Shown here one piece after another: positions 8,445 through 16,745 of a stretch of DNA of 64,000 nucleotides. Positions within the stretch are counted from its first letter, which is position 1; each line of letters opens with the position of its first letter. Made by a program: the position numbers and the translations under genes. The stretch spans positions 2,356,001-2,420,000 of the forward strand of contig NZ_CP011412.1 of assembly GCF_001007875.1 (NCBI RefSeq), written 5' to 3'. The notes below the pieces were generated by a model, which saw nothing but the letters and a program-made list of their open reading frames with translations, was not told the origin of the DNA and did not search any database. This stretch comes from Sedimenticola thiotaurini (GTDB lineage Bacteria > Pseudomonadota > Gammaproteobacteria > Chromatiales > Chromatiaceae).

Positions 8445-10040
8445 ATGACAGCCGCTCAATTCAGCACCGCAAGCACCGGTCAGCGCATTCGGGTCAATGC
8501 GCCACTGGCAGAGGGTCAGGAACGGATTCTGACGCCAGAGGCGCTCCGTTTTGTTGCCGACCTGGAGCAGCGTTTTGGTCAGCGCCGCCAGCAACTACTG
8601 GGGCTGCGGGCAGATCGGCAGCGTCGTTTCAATGAAGGCGAACTGCCCGCATTCCGGCCGGAAACCGCGGAGCTCCGGCGCACCGCGTGGCGGGTAAAGC
8701 AGACCCCGGCCGATTTGCGAGGGCGGCGGGTGGAGATCGTCGGCCCGGTGGATCAACAGAGCGTGATGAGCGCCTTCCAGTCCGGCGCCAGCTGTTTCGT
8801 CATGGACTTCGAGGATAGCCACGCACCCACCTGGAACGGCACACTCGAGGGCCAGCTTAACCTGTATGATGCTGTGCGCGGCGACTTCGATCGCCCGGAC
8901 GCCGGCAACGGACAGGATCGGGGGTCGGACTCCAGCAGAATCGCCCTGAGCATGCGGCCCCGCGGCTGGCATCTCAGTGAGACCCATCTGCAAGTGAACG
9001 GTAATCCGGTCTCCGCCAGCCTGTTTGATTTTGGCCTGTTCATGTTCCACAACGGCCTGCAACTGCTGGAACAGGGCGCGACGCCCAGTTTCCACCTGCC
9101 TAAGCTGGAGAGCTATATCGAGGCACAGCTTTGGAGTGATCTGTTCGCCTACACCGAAGAGAGCCTGGGCCTGAACCATGGCGACATCTGCTGCACCGTA
9201 GCCATCGAAACCCTGCCGGCGGCCTTCGAGATGGACGAGATGCTTTACGCCTTGCGGGATTACGCACTTGGTCTAGACTTTGGTCGTCGTAACTACATCT
9301 TCAGTTTCATCAAGCGATTCCAGGCCGACCCTGCCCGGGTGCTCCCGGAGCACAAGCAGATAACTGTAGATAGCGGTTTTGTACAGGCCTGTTCACGCCT
9401 GTTGCTTGAAACCTGCTATCAGCGCGGTGCCCATGCAACCTGCGCCATTGCCGCAGCAATGCCCGCCGAGGCAGACAGCGACGCGGTGAAACGGCTGGAA
9501 GCCGATCTGGCACAGCCACTGACCGAAGGGTACGACGCTGTCCGGGTGACCCATCCCGGCCTGGTGAGCCTGGCCAACCGCCAACTGGAGCGCTGTCCGT
9601 CGCGGGCTGATCGCCGCCCGACTGAATCAGCCGTCAGTGAAGCCGACCTGTTGCAGCCAGCGCAAGGAACGATCACCGCGTCCGGCTTCGGTGACAATAT
9701 CAGCCTGGCGCTGCACTACCTGGCCGGCTGGTTGGGTGGACAGGGGACCGTAATGATCAACCATTGCCTGGAAGATGCCGCCTCTGCCGAGATCGCCCGA
9801 GCCCAGATCTGGCAATGGATACAACACCCGCGGGGGATTTTGGAGGATGGCCAGGAGATCACGATCGAGCTGTTTCAGCAAAAACTCTCCCAGGAGTTGG
9901 AGCGGGTACGACAGGAGATCGGCGAACCGGCCCTGACAACCGACCACTACTCGACAGCAGCGGAACTGCTGGGCGAACTGGTCGACACAAACCATTTTAT
10001 CGAGTTTCTTACACTGCCCGCATACCATAAGCTGGCCTGA
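8445..10040 (+). CDS. aceB: Malate synthase A
   Basis: 531 residues from the ATG at 8445, against 533 in E. coli AceB. An upstream in-frame start at 8373 would add 24 unconserved residues. It condenses glyoxylate with acetyl-CoA to malate. Typical family stretches are visible: 'VEIVGPVDQQSVMSAFQSGA', 'CFVMDFEDSHAPTW', 'MRPRGWHLSE' and the C-terminal region with the catalytic Asp. The TIM-barrel signature 'RDYALGLDFGRRNYIFS' matches form A rather than form G. It is followed 97 bases downstream by aceA on the same strand, with no terminator between them, so aceBA is an operon. Confidence 0.97.
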   Translation: MTAAQFSTASTGQRIRVNAPLAEGQERILTPEALRFVADLEQRFGQRRQQLLGLRADRQRRFNEGELPAFRPETAELRRTAWRVKQTPADLRGRRVEIVGPVDQQSVMSAFQSGASCFVMDFEDSHAPTWNGTLEGQLNLYDAVRGDFDRPDAGNGQDRGSDSSRIALSMRPRGWHLSETHLQVNGNPVSASLFDFGLFMFHNGLQLLEQGATPSFHLPKLESYIEAQLWSDLFAYTEESLGLNHGDICCTVAIETLPAAFEMDEMLYALRDYALGLDFGRRNYIFSFIKRFQADPARVLPEHKQITVDSGFVQACSRLLLETCYQRGAHATCAIAAAMPAEADSDAVKRLEADLAQPLTEGYDAVRVTHPGLVSLANRQLERCPSRADRRPTESAVSEADLLQPAQGTITASGFGDNISLALHYLAGWLGGQGTVMINHCLEDAASAEIARAQIWQWIQHPRGILEDGQEITIELFQQKLSQELERVRQEIGEPALTTDHYSTAAELLGELVDTNHFIEFLTLPAYHKLA

Positions 10041-10137
10041 TTTAACCGCATAGCCAATACCATTGATCCCCCCTTCTACCGGAGGGATGATTGAACGGAG
10101 GAGGTTTGATGACTGCAATACTGAAGGAGATTGTTCT

Positions 10138-11448
10138 ATGAACCGTAAACAACAGATCGAAGCCTTGGAAAAAGATTGGGCAGAGAACCCCCGCTGGAAA
10201 ACCGTTAAACGCGGCTACTCTGCTGAAGACGTCGTCCGTCTGCGCGGATCGGTGCAGCCCGAATTTACCTATGCCAAGCGCGGTGCCGACAAGCTGTGGG
10301 ATCTGGTCCACGGCAGCGCCAAGAAAGGGTATGTGAACTGCATGGGCGCCATCACCGGCGGTCAGGCAATGCAGCAGGCAAAAGCGGGCATCGAGGCAAT
10401 CTACCTCTCCGGCTGGCAGGTAGCGGCCGATGGCAACACCTCCGAAACCATGTATCCGGACCAGTCGCTGTACGCTTATGACTCGGTACCCACCATGGTG
10501 CGGCGTATCAATAACGCCTTCAAGCGTGCCGACGAGATCCAGTGGGCCCGGGAGATCGGCCCCGGTGACGAAGGCTATATCGACTACTTCCTGCCCATCG
10601 TGGCAGATGCCGAGGCCGGCTTTGGCGGTGTTCTGAACGCCTTCGAACTGATGAAGAACATGATCTCCGCCGGCGCTGCCGGTGTGCACTTCGAAGACCA
10701 GCTGGCAGCGGTCAAAAAGTGCGGGCACATGGGCGGCAAGGTGCTGGTTCCGACCCAGGAAGCGGTACAGAAGCTGATCGCTGCCCGCCTGGCAGCGGAT
10801 GTGTGCGGTGTTCCCACCCTGCTGCTGGCCCGTACCGATGCCGAGGCGGCCACCCTGCTGACCTCCGATTTCGATCCCAATGACAAACCCTTTGTCACCG
10901 GTGAGCGTACCCCGGAAGGCTTCTATAACGTGAAGAACGGCCTGGAGCAGGCTATCTCCCGCGGTATCGCCTACGCCCCCTACGCGGATCTGGTCTGGTG
11001 TGAAACCGGTACACCCGATCTCGGTTTCGCCCGCGAATTTGCCCAGGCGGTACTGGAGAAGAACCCGGGTAAACTGCTGGCCTACAACTGCTCGCCCTCG
11101 TTCAACTGGAAGAAGAACCTGGACGACGCCACCATCGCCAAGTTCCAGGATGAGCTCTCCGACATGGGCTACAAGTACCAGTTCATCACTTTGGCCGGTA
11201 TCCACAACATGTGGTACAACATGTTCGACCTGGCCTATGACTACGCCCGCGGCGAAGGTATGAAACACTATGTGGAGAAGGTCCAGGAGCCCGAGTTCGC
11301 AGCCCGCGAAAAGGGTTACACCTTCGTCTCCCACCAGCAGGAAGTGGGTGTCGGTTACTTCGACGACGTGACCACCACCATTCAGGGTGGCGCCTCTTCG
11401 GTGACAGCGCTGACCGGCTCCACGGAAGAAGAGCAGTTCGAGGGTTAA
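10138..11448 (+). CDS. aceA: Isocitrate lyase
   Basis: 436 residues from the ATG at 10138, which has AGGAG eight bases upstream; in-frame codons back to 10063 lack a ribosome site. The catalytic loop Lys-Lys-Cys195-Gly-His-Met-Gly-Gly-Lys is intact. The enzyme splits isocitrate to succinate and glyoxylate, the first step of the shunt, and feeds AceB. Length agrees with E. coli AceA (434). A strong terminator follows at 11471-11502. Confidence 0.98.
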   Translation: MNRKQQIEALEKDWAENPRWKTVKRGYSAEDVVRLRGSVQPEFTYAKRGADKLWDLVHGSAKKGYVNCMGAITGGQAMQQAKAGIEAIYLSGWQVAADGNTSETMYPDQSLYAYDSVPTMVRRINNAFKRADEIQWAREIGPGDEGYIDYFLPIVADAEAGFGGVLNAFELMKNMISAGAAGVHFEDQLAAVKKCGHMGGKVLVPTQEAVQKLIAARLAADVCGVPTLLLARTDAEAATLLTSDFDPNDKPFVTGERTPEGFYNVKNGLEQAISRGIAYAPYADLVWCETGTPDLGFAREFAQAVLEKNPGKLLAYNCSPSFNWKKNLDDATIAKFQDELSDMGYKYQFITLAGIHNMWYNMFDLAYDYARGEGMKHYVEKVQEPEFAAREKGYTFVSHQQEVGVGYFDDVTTTIQGGASSVTALTGSTEEEQFEG

Positions 11449-11470
11449 TTACCGGAACTGACGGCACAAC

Positions 11471-11502
11471 CGGTCACATCCGCAAGGGTGTGGCCGTTTT
11501 TT
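11471..11502 (+). terminator. Rho-independent terminator after aceA
   Basis: An 11-base-pair stem (11471-11481 with 11486-11496, two G-T pairs) closed by a GCAA tetraloop and followed by six T. It ends the aceBA transcript before the RraA-like gene, which must therefore have its own promoter or depend on read-through. Confidence 0.85.
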
Positions 11503-11521
11503 GTAACAGGAGGAGAAAAAG

Positions 11522-12016
11522 ATGACCCAGGCACCCACTTCTCTGGAAAAGACCGCCGATATCTATGACGAACATGAGACCGACATCCAGGTCTGCGAAC
11601 CGATCTTCCGGGACTACGGCGGCCACATCCGCTTCAGCGGCCGGATTGTCACCATCAAGTGCCATGAAGACAACTCCCGGGTCAAAGAACGGCTGGGCCA
11701 ACCCGGCGAAGGCCGGGTCCTGGTAGTGGATGCCGGTGGCTCCACGCGCTGCGCCATGCTGGGGGATCTGCTGGCGCAGAAAGGCGTCGACAATGGCTGG
11801 GCCGGCATACTGATGTATGGCTGCATCCGGGATGCCCGGGAGATCGGTGAGATGCCGATCGGCGTCAAGGCACTGGCCACCATCCCCAAAAAGAGTATCA
11901 GGAAAGGGGCCGGCGAGACCGATCTGCCGGTGACTTTTGCCCAGGTAACCTTCCGCCCAGGCGACTGGTTGTATGCGGATGAAGATGGCGTGGTGGTCTT
12001 GCCGGCCGGGGAGTAA
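11522..12016 (+). CDS. RraA-like protein, probable 4-hydroxy-4-methyl-2-oxoglutarate aldolase / oxaloacetate decarboxylase
   Basis: 164 residues with an excellent AGGAGG ribosome site. The fold signatures 'VLVVDAGGSTRCAMLGD' and 'YGCIRDAREIGEMPIGVKAL' place it in the RraA/HMG-aldolase family. It keeps Arg-Asp-x2-Glu (in 'IRDAREI'), the metal and pyruvate-binding motif of the class II aldolases that E. coli RraA lacks. Enzymatic C-C lyase or decarboxylase activity is therefore more likely than RNase E inhibition. Its place after aceA fits a role around oxaloacetate, pyruvate or glyoxylate, but that is inference. Confidence 0.75.
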   Translation: MTQAPTSLEKTADIYDEHETDIQVCEPIFRDYGGHIRFSGRIVTIKCHEDNSRVKERLGQPGEGRVLVVDAGGSTRCAMLGDLLAQKGVDNGWAGILMYGCIRDAREIGEMPIGVKALATIPKKSIRKGAGETDLPVTFAQVTFRPGDWLYADEDGVVVLPAGE

Positions 12017-12174
12017 CCCGGGCTGACCGGTGTGCAGACAAATCCCTATAGCAACTTTAACCTGCTGACACTAAACTCTTGGTATCTGTTTGAAGAGAGG
12101 ATCCTGCAAACGGTCCCGCAACCAATCGTACGATGAGTTTTACCATACCTAAGCACCTGAAGAAGGGGCGGGGA

Positions 12175-12933
12175 ATGCACGCCACCTTGCTGGCCTGCCT
12201 GCTCAACCTGATAGCCTGCGGGATTGTCAGCGCCTCCTCCACAGCCCAGAGTTCGGCGCCAGCGGAAGGCAGTAACATCACCCTGGTCACCGCCCATCTG
12301 CTCCCTTTCAGCATCCAGGAGGGGCGACAGCAAGGCTTCATGGTGGAACTGGTGCGGGAGATCGAGCGACGCCTGGGCACCAATCGACCGGTGCGGTTCC
12401 TGCCCTGGCCAAGGGCATACCGCAACGCCCTGGTGTCACCGAATCACGTCATCTTTCCTCTCGCCCGCACCCCTGAACGGGAGGCGGATTTCGACTGGGC
12501 GATTAAAGTCGCCCCTCTGACGCCGGTCTTCGTGACGCTGAACGGTCGGCAACTGGACCTGGACTCGGCCCGCCAACAGGGCGCCATTGCGGTGCAGCAG
12601 AACAGTCCGTTTGAACAGTATCTGCGCCAGCACGGTTTCACCAACCTGATCATCACCACCAGCGCCGCACCCATCCCTATCCGCATGCTGCGGGCTGGCC
12701 GGGTGGACGCCTGGTTTACCGCCCGCGACCTGGCATCCTACTCGATGCGGGAACAGTTCGTCACCGAACCGATCACCTACAGTGAGCCGGTCTTCTCCGT
12801 CGACATCTATATCGCCTTCTCCCGGGCGTTTCCGGCCGAACTGAAGCAGGCCTACCTGGACACTTTTGCACAGATAAAAACCGACGGCACCTTCACACGC
12901 ATCATGGGCGACTATCTGACAAACGCACCCTGA
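12175..12933 (+). CDS. Periplasmic solute-binding protein, amino-acid family 3
   Basis: 252 residues from the ATG at 12175, which has a GGGG-rich site and opens a signal peptide (hydrophobic to about residue 20, with a Cys at 15 that lacks a proper lipobox). An ATG at 12133 would add 14 residues and has no ribosome site. The family 3 binding-protein pattern is visible ('VTAHLLPFSIQEGRQQGFMVELVREI', later 'RMLRAGRVDAWFTARDL'). No permease or ATPase is nearby. It may be an orphan receptor or a stand-alone periplasmic sensor protein. The ligand is unknown. Confidence 0.75.
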   Translation: MHATLLACLLNLIACGIVSASSTAQSSAPAEGSNITLVTAHLLPFSIQEGRQQGFMVELVREIERRLGTNRPVRFLPWPRAYRNALVSPNHVIFPLARTPEREADFDWAIKVAPLTPVFVTLNGRQLDLDSARQQGAIAVQQNSPFEQYLRQHGFTNLIITTSAAPIPIRMLRAGRVDAWFTARDLASYSMREQFVTEPITYSEPVFSVDIYIAFSRAFPAELKQAYLDTFAQIKTDGTFTRIMGDYLTNAP

Positions 12934-12984
12934 GCCAGGATGAACCGATCGAGCAGCCGGCCATCACAAGGGGGCCTGCCTGGA

Positions 12985-14019
12985 TTACCCGGGCAAAGCC
13001 AAATCAGCAGTGGTCGCCCGTAACTGATCCACCAACTGCCGCTCCTGGAGCCGATCGAAGTGGGTCACATCCAGGGGCACACAACCACCAGCCATCTCGT
13101 ACCAGCCATAGCCACCGCTCCAGGGTGGCAACGCCCGACTGCCCTGGGGCATACGGGGCAGACAGTAGAGCACACCGGGATAGGCAATCAGGTTATAGGG
13201 CACTTTATGGCCGTGCAGTTCCAGGATAAAACGCCACGCCTCCTGGGCAGAATCAAATCGGTAACAGGTCGCCGGATAGGGTTCTTGCCCGCCGTTGTGA
13301 GCCCAGTGGGCGGCGCTCACGGGCAATGGCTCATCCCGCACAAACAGATGGAAATGGAGGTGATTCACTGAGGCACAGGCCCCGTAACTGTTATAACCGA
13401 CACCAACCCCCGGCAGCCCCTGCCCCAGGCCCGCCACAACCTGCCAGAGGTAGTCATGATCGGACTGCTGCAGGTACTGGGGCCGTCCCTCCCGGGCTTC
13501 CGGCACCAGCAGCCCCAGCAGCCGGACGAAGGGGAACTTGTTGTACAGCAGGGTTACATCCCGCCCCTCCAGTCTGCCGCGCCAGAATATCTCCTTGCGC
13601 AGAAAAGGTTTGGCAAAATGAAATCCGTCCGGATCAAAAGGTGCCGCCAGCCCGGTCACCCGCTGCTGCACCATACGGGGTGGTCGCAACACCCGCAGCG
13701 GGTTGAACTGCAACTCCCAGGGGCCGGCATGGCGCAATCTGATCGGGCCGAGATGATCCAGTCCCAGGCTCATCAGCTGGGAAAAGACGGCCCGATCATC
13801 CACGGCGTCGTCCAGGGAGTCCCCCGGTCGCGCTGACAGCCGGGAAAATTTCTGCCGCAATGGCCCGGACAGGCCGTCCCAGATCTCCGGCTCCATCATG
13901 GCGTTGGCCAGCACCAGAATAAACACGCCCAGCTCATCGTATCCCGACAACATGGTATTGAGACCAGCGATAAAGGCGCTCTGATAAGTTTCCGGTGATT
14001 CAAACAAAGAATGGCTCAT
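12985..14019 (-). CDS. HIT-superfamily nucleotidyltransferase/phosphorylase-like protein
   Basis: 344 residues. The core 'VNHLHFHLF' is the His-x-His-x-His triad of the HIT/GalT superfamily (around residue 222), preceded by 'NSYGACAS'. Overall shape resembles the VTC2-type GDP-hexose phosphorylases and ATP adenylyltransferases rather than small HIT hydrolases. The substrate is not predictable by eye. It stands alone, with a short gap to the convergent binding-protein gene and a 380-base non-coding region upstream. Confidence 0.6.
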   Translation of the reverse strand: MSHSLFESPETYQSAFIAGLNTMLSGYDELGVFILVLANAMMEPEIWDGLSGPLRQKFSRLSARPGDSLDDAVDDRAVFSQLMSLGLDHLGPIRLRHAGPWELQFNPLRVLRPPRMVQQRVTGLAAPFDPDGFHFAKPFLRKEIFWRGRLEGRDVTLLYNKFPFVRLLGLLVPEAREGRPQYLQQSDHDYLWQVVAGLGQGLPGVGVGYNSYGACASVNHLHFHLFVRDEPLPVSAAHWAHNGGQEPYPATCYRFDSAQEAWRFILELHGHKVPYNLIAYPGVLYCLPRMPQGSRALPPWSGGYGWYEMAGGCVPLDVTHFDRLQERQLVDQLRATTADLALPG

Positions 14020-14400
14020 TAAATTTCAGTCTGGGTTGATTAGTTCACATTGGGACATGGTAGCACCCGCCACAGTTAGCGCAGAGACCAGCGTCAGGCT
14101 GTTACTTATGGTAACGAAATTCCCCGCAACCGCACACCCTAACGCTACCTGCGGTAACAGTAAACCTTATCTGCACAAAGCCCGAAATTGGCCTATATTC
14201 AGTATCTTGTTGATAAAAATATCAATTGTTTTTTCTGGCCTAAATCATGCAGAATGAAGCGCGGTCGCGAAGAAGGAGTTTCAGAGTCACAAGCTGTTAT
14301 GGCACTCCGCCTCTACGTGGAACGGTCATGATCCACCCGCAACCGACCGGCACGTAATAAAGAGCGAACGCGCACTACTAATAAACCGGAGGACTTAATA
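14020..14400. other. Intergenic region upstream of the symporter operon
   Basis: About 380 bases between divergent genes. It contains a short hairpin GTTAC…GTAAC near 14100-14115 and an inverted repeat TTGATA-N4-TATCAA at 14210-14225. The operon promoter must lie here. I see no gene and no known riboswitch. Confidence 0.5.
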
Positions 14401-14664
14401 ATGAGTACACAAGACCCGTCTGGCATGGCCTATTGGAAGGCCAATGTCAGGCTCATCACAATCTGTCTGGTGATCTGGGCCGTATGTTCATACGGATTCG
14501 GCATCATCCTTCGCCCCATGCTGTCCGGCATCCATATCGGCGGCACCGACCTCGGCTTCTGGTTCGCACAACAGGGCTCCATGATCGTCTTCCTGGTGTT
14601 GGTTTTCTTCTACGCCTACAAGATGAATCAGCTGGATCGTCAATTCGACGTACATGAAGACTAA
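14401..14664 (+). CDS. DUF4212 small subunit of the sodium:solute symporter
   Basis: 87 residues with two transmembrane segments (about 17-38 and 56-77). It is the small partner protein that precedes VC_2705-type symporters. The ribosome site GGAGG is strong. The next gene starts 20 bases later. It is presumed to form the transporter with the following SSS subunit. Confidence 0.9.
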   Translation: MSTQDPSGMAYWKANVRLITICLVIWAVCSYGFGIILRPMLSGIHIGGTDLGFWFAQQGSMIVFLVLVFFYAYKMNQLDRQFDVHED

Positions 14665-14684
14665 AAATTAAGGGGTCCGAATTA

Positions 14685-16430
14685 ATGGAACTACAAACAC
14701 TTACTTACATTGTCGTCGGCCTGACCTTCGCGCTCTATATCGGCATCGCCGTATGGGCCCGGGCCAGCAGTACCGGCGAATTCTACGCTGCCGGTCGCGG
14801 CGTGCACCCGGTAGCCAACGGTATGGCTACCGCCGCCGACTGGATGTCAGCCGCATCCTTCATCTCCATGGCCGGAATTATCGCCTTCCAGGGCTATGAC
14901 GCCTCCCTGTTCCTGATGGGCTGGACCGGCGGTTATGTACTGCTGGCAATGCTGCTGGCGCCCTACCTGCGTAAGTTCGGCAAGTTCACTGTGCCGGAGT
15001 TTATCGGCGATCGCTACTATTCCCAGACCGCCCGTGTCGTGGCGGTGATCTGTCTGATCGTCGCTTCACTGACCTATGTAATCGGTCAGATGAAGGGTAT
15101 CGGCGTGGCCTTTGGCCGCTTCCTGGAAGTGGAGTACGACACCGGTCTCTACATCGGTATGGCTATCGTGTTCTTCTACGCGGTACTCGGTGGCATGAAG
15201 GGTATCACCTACACCCAGATCGCCCAGTACTGCGTACTGATCATGGCCTACACCATTCCGGCCATCTTCATCTCCCTGCAGTTGACCGGTAACCCGATCC
15301 CGCAGCTGGGCATGTTCAGCAACACCGTGGCGGACAATACCCCGCTGCTGGCCAAGCTGGACCAGACCATTGTGGATCTCGGCTTCGCGCAATATACCGC
15401 GCAGAAGACCAACACGCTGAACCTGGTGCTCTACACCTTCTCACTGATGATCGGTACCGCGGGCCTGCCCCACGTGATCATCCGCTTCTTCACCGTACCC
15501 AAGGTGAAGGACGCCCGTTCATCCGCTGGCTGGGCACTGGTGTTCATCAGCCTCCTCTACACCACCGCTCCGGCCGTGGGTGCCATGGCCATGCTGAACC
15601 TGGTCCATACGGTACAGCCGGGGGCTGTTGCGGCAGCTGATGGCGCACTGGAGTACGCTGAACGTCCCCAGTGGTTCAAGACCTGGGAGACCACCGGTCT
15701 GCTCAAGTTCGAGGACAAGAACGGTAACGGTCGCATCGAGTACCGTGGTCCGAAAGCTGAAGGCACTGCCAACGAGTTGACCGTCGACCGTGACATCATG
15801 GTACTGGCCAACCCGGAGATTGCTCAGCTGCCAAACTGGGTTATTGCCCTGGTGGCCGCAGGTGGCCTGGCTGCGGCGCTCTCTACCGCGGCAGGTCTGC
15901 TACTGGCCATCGCCTCCGCCATTTCTCATGATATGTTGAAGGGTATTTTCAATCCCCAGATCACGGAGAAAGGCGAACTCATGGCGGCCCGTATCTCCAT
16001 GGCGGGTGCCATTGCGGTAGCGGGTTATTTCGGTCTGAACCCCCCCGGCTTCGCCGCCCAGGTGGTGGCGCTGGCGTTCGGTCTGGCCGCCAGCTCGATC
16101 TTCCCGGCATTGATGATGGGTATCTTCAACAAACGCATCAACAACACCGGTGCAGTCACCGGCATGCTGGTGGGCCTGGGTACCACCCTGCTCTACATCT
16201 TCTGGTTCAAGGGCTGGTTCTTCATTCCGGGTACCGCAATGTCCGCCAATACGCCTGACAACTGGCTCCTGGGTATCTCACCCGAGGCGTTCGGTGCGGT
16301 AGGCGCGATACTGAACTTCGCATCAGCCATTCTGGTATCCAAGGTGACCGCAGAGCCACCCGAGCATATCCAGCACATGGTCGAGGACATCCGTACCCCC
16401 CGGGGTGCAGGTGGAGCCACCGGCCACTAA
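14685..16430 (+). CDS. Sodium:solute symporter, VC_2705 subfamily (acetate-type)
   Basis: 581 residues with about 13 transmembrane helices, typical of the SSS family close to ActP. Core stretches such as 'ATAADWMSAASFISMAGIIAFQG' and 'LSTAAGLLLAIASAISHD' carry the sodium-site serines. An extra-membrane insertion at about 305-370 with 'DKNGNGRIEYRG' looks like an EF-hand-like loop, a feature of this subfamily. It is co-transcribed with the DUF4212 gene. The likely substrate is acetate or another short carboxylate, consistent with the nearby glyoxylate shunt. Confidence 0.9.
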   Translation: MELQTLTYIVVGLTFALYIGIAVWARASSTGEFYAAGRGVHPVANGMATAADWMSAASFISMAGIIAFQGYDASLFLMGWTGGYVLLAMLLAPYLRKFGKFTVPEFIGDRYYSQTARVVAVICLIVASLTYVIGQMKGIGVAFGRFLEVEYDTGLYIGMAIVFFYAVLGGMKGITYTQIAQYCVLIMAYTIPAIFISLQLTGNPIPQLGMFSNTVADNTPLLAKLDQTIVDLGFAQYTAQKTNTLNLVLYTFSLMIGTAGLPHVIIRFFTVPKVKDARSSAGWALVFISLLYTTAPAVGAMAMLNLVHTVQPGAVAAADGALEYAERPQWFKTWETTGLLKFEDKNGNGRIEYRGPKAEGTANELTVDRDIMVLANPEIAQLPNWVIALVAAGGLAAALSTAAGLLLAIASAISHDMLKGIFNPQITEKGELMAARISMAGAIAVAGYFGLNPPGFAAQVVALAFGLAASSIFPALMMGIFNKRINNTGAVTGMLVGLGTTLLYIFWFKGWFFIPGTAMSANTPDNWLLGISPEAFGAVGAILNFASAILVSKVTAEPPEHIQHMVEDIRTPRGAGGATGH

Positions 16431-16460
16431 TCACAGTTAGTCAAATGTGATGTTAAGATA

Positions 16461-16488
16461 GGGCCTGCCTCGCGCAGGCCCTTTTTTT
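16461..16488 (+). terminator. Rho-independent terminator after the symporter gene
   Basis: Perfect 8-base-pair stem GGGCCTGC/GCAGGCCC with a 5-base loop, followed by seven T. It closes the DUF4212-symporter operon. Confidence 0.9.
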
Positions 16489-16745
16489 GTGCCCCGGGAT
16501 GAAAACATATGATAAAAAACAGGGGCAGCCTGGGCGGCCTTTTAAGATACACCCATAGATGGAAGAATCACGGCTGAACAGCCCGACTTTGCCTGCCGGG
16601 TGACGCAGTGGCCTGCCACAGCGATCGACTCCAGCGGCCAGGCACACCGGACACGGAACCGATAACTATAAATGGCCCCGGGCAGTGACCGGGATCAACC
16701 AACGGACCAGATGCGCCAGCACCCCTGGCAGACCAGGAGCAGAAC
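16489..16745. other. Intergenic region upstream of the DUF294/CBS gene
   Basis: About 260 bases after the terminator. Only a 20-codon frame from an ATG at 16500 is seen, without a ribosome site. The promoter of the next gene is presumably here. Nothing else is recognised. Confidence 0.4.

Noticed and set aside
14210-14225. TTGATA-N4-TATCAA near the symporter operon as an FNR box
   Set aside because: The TTGAT and ATCAA halves are six bases apart, not the four required, so it does not match the consensus; kept only as a short inverted repeat.
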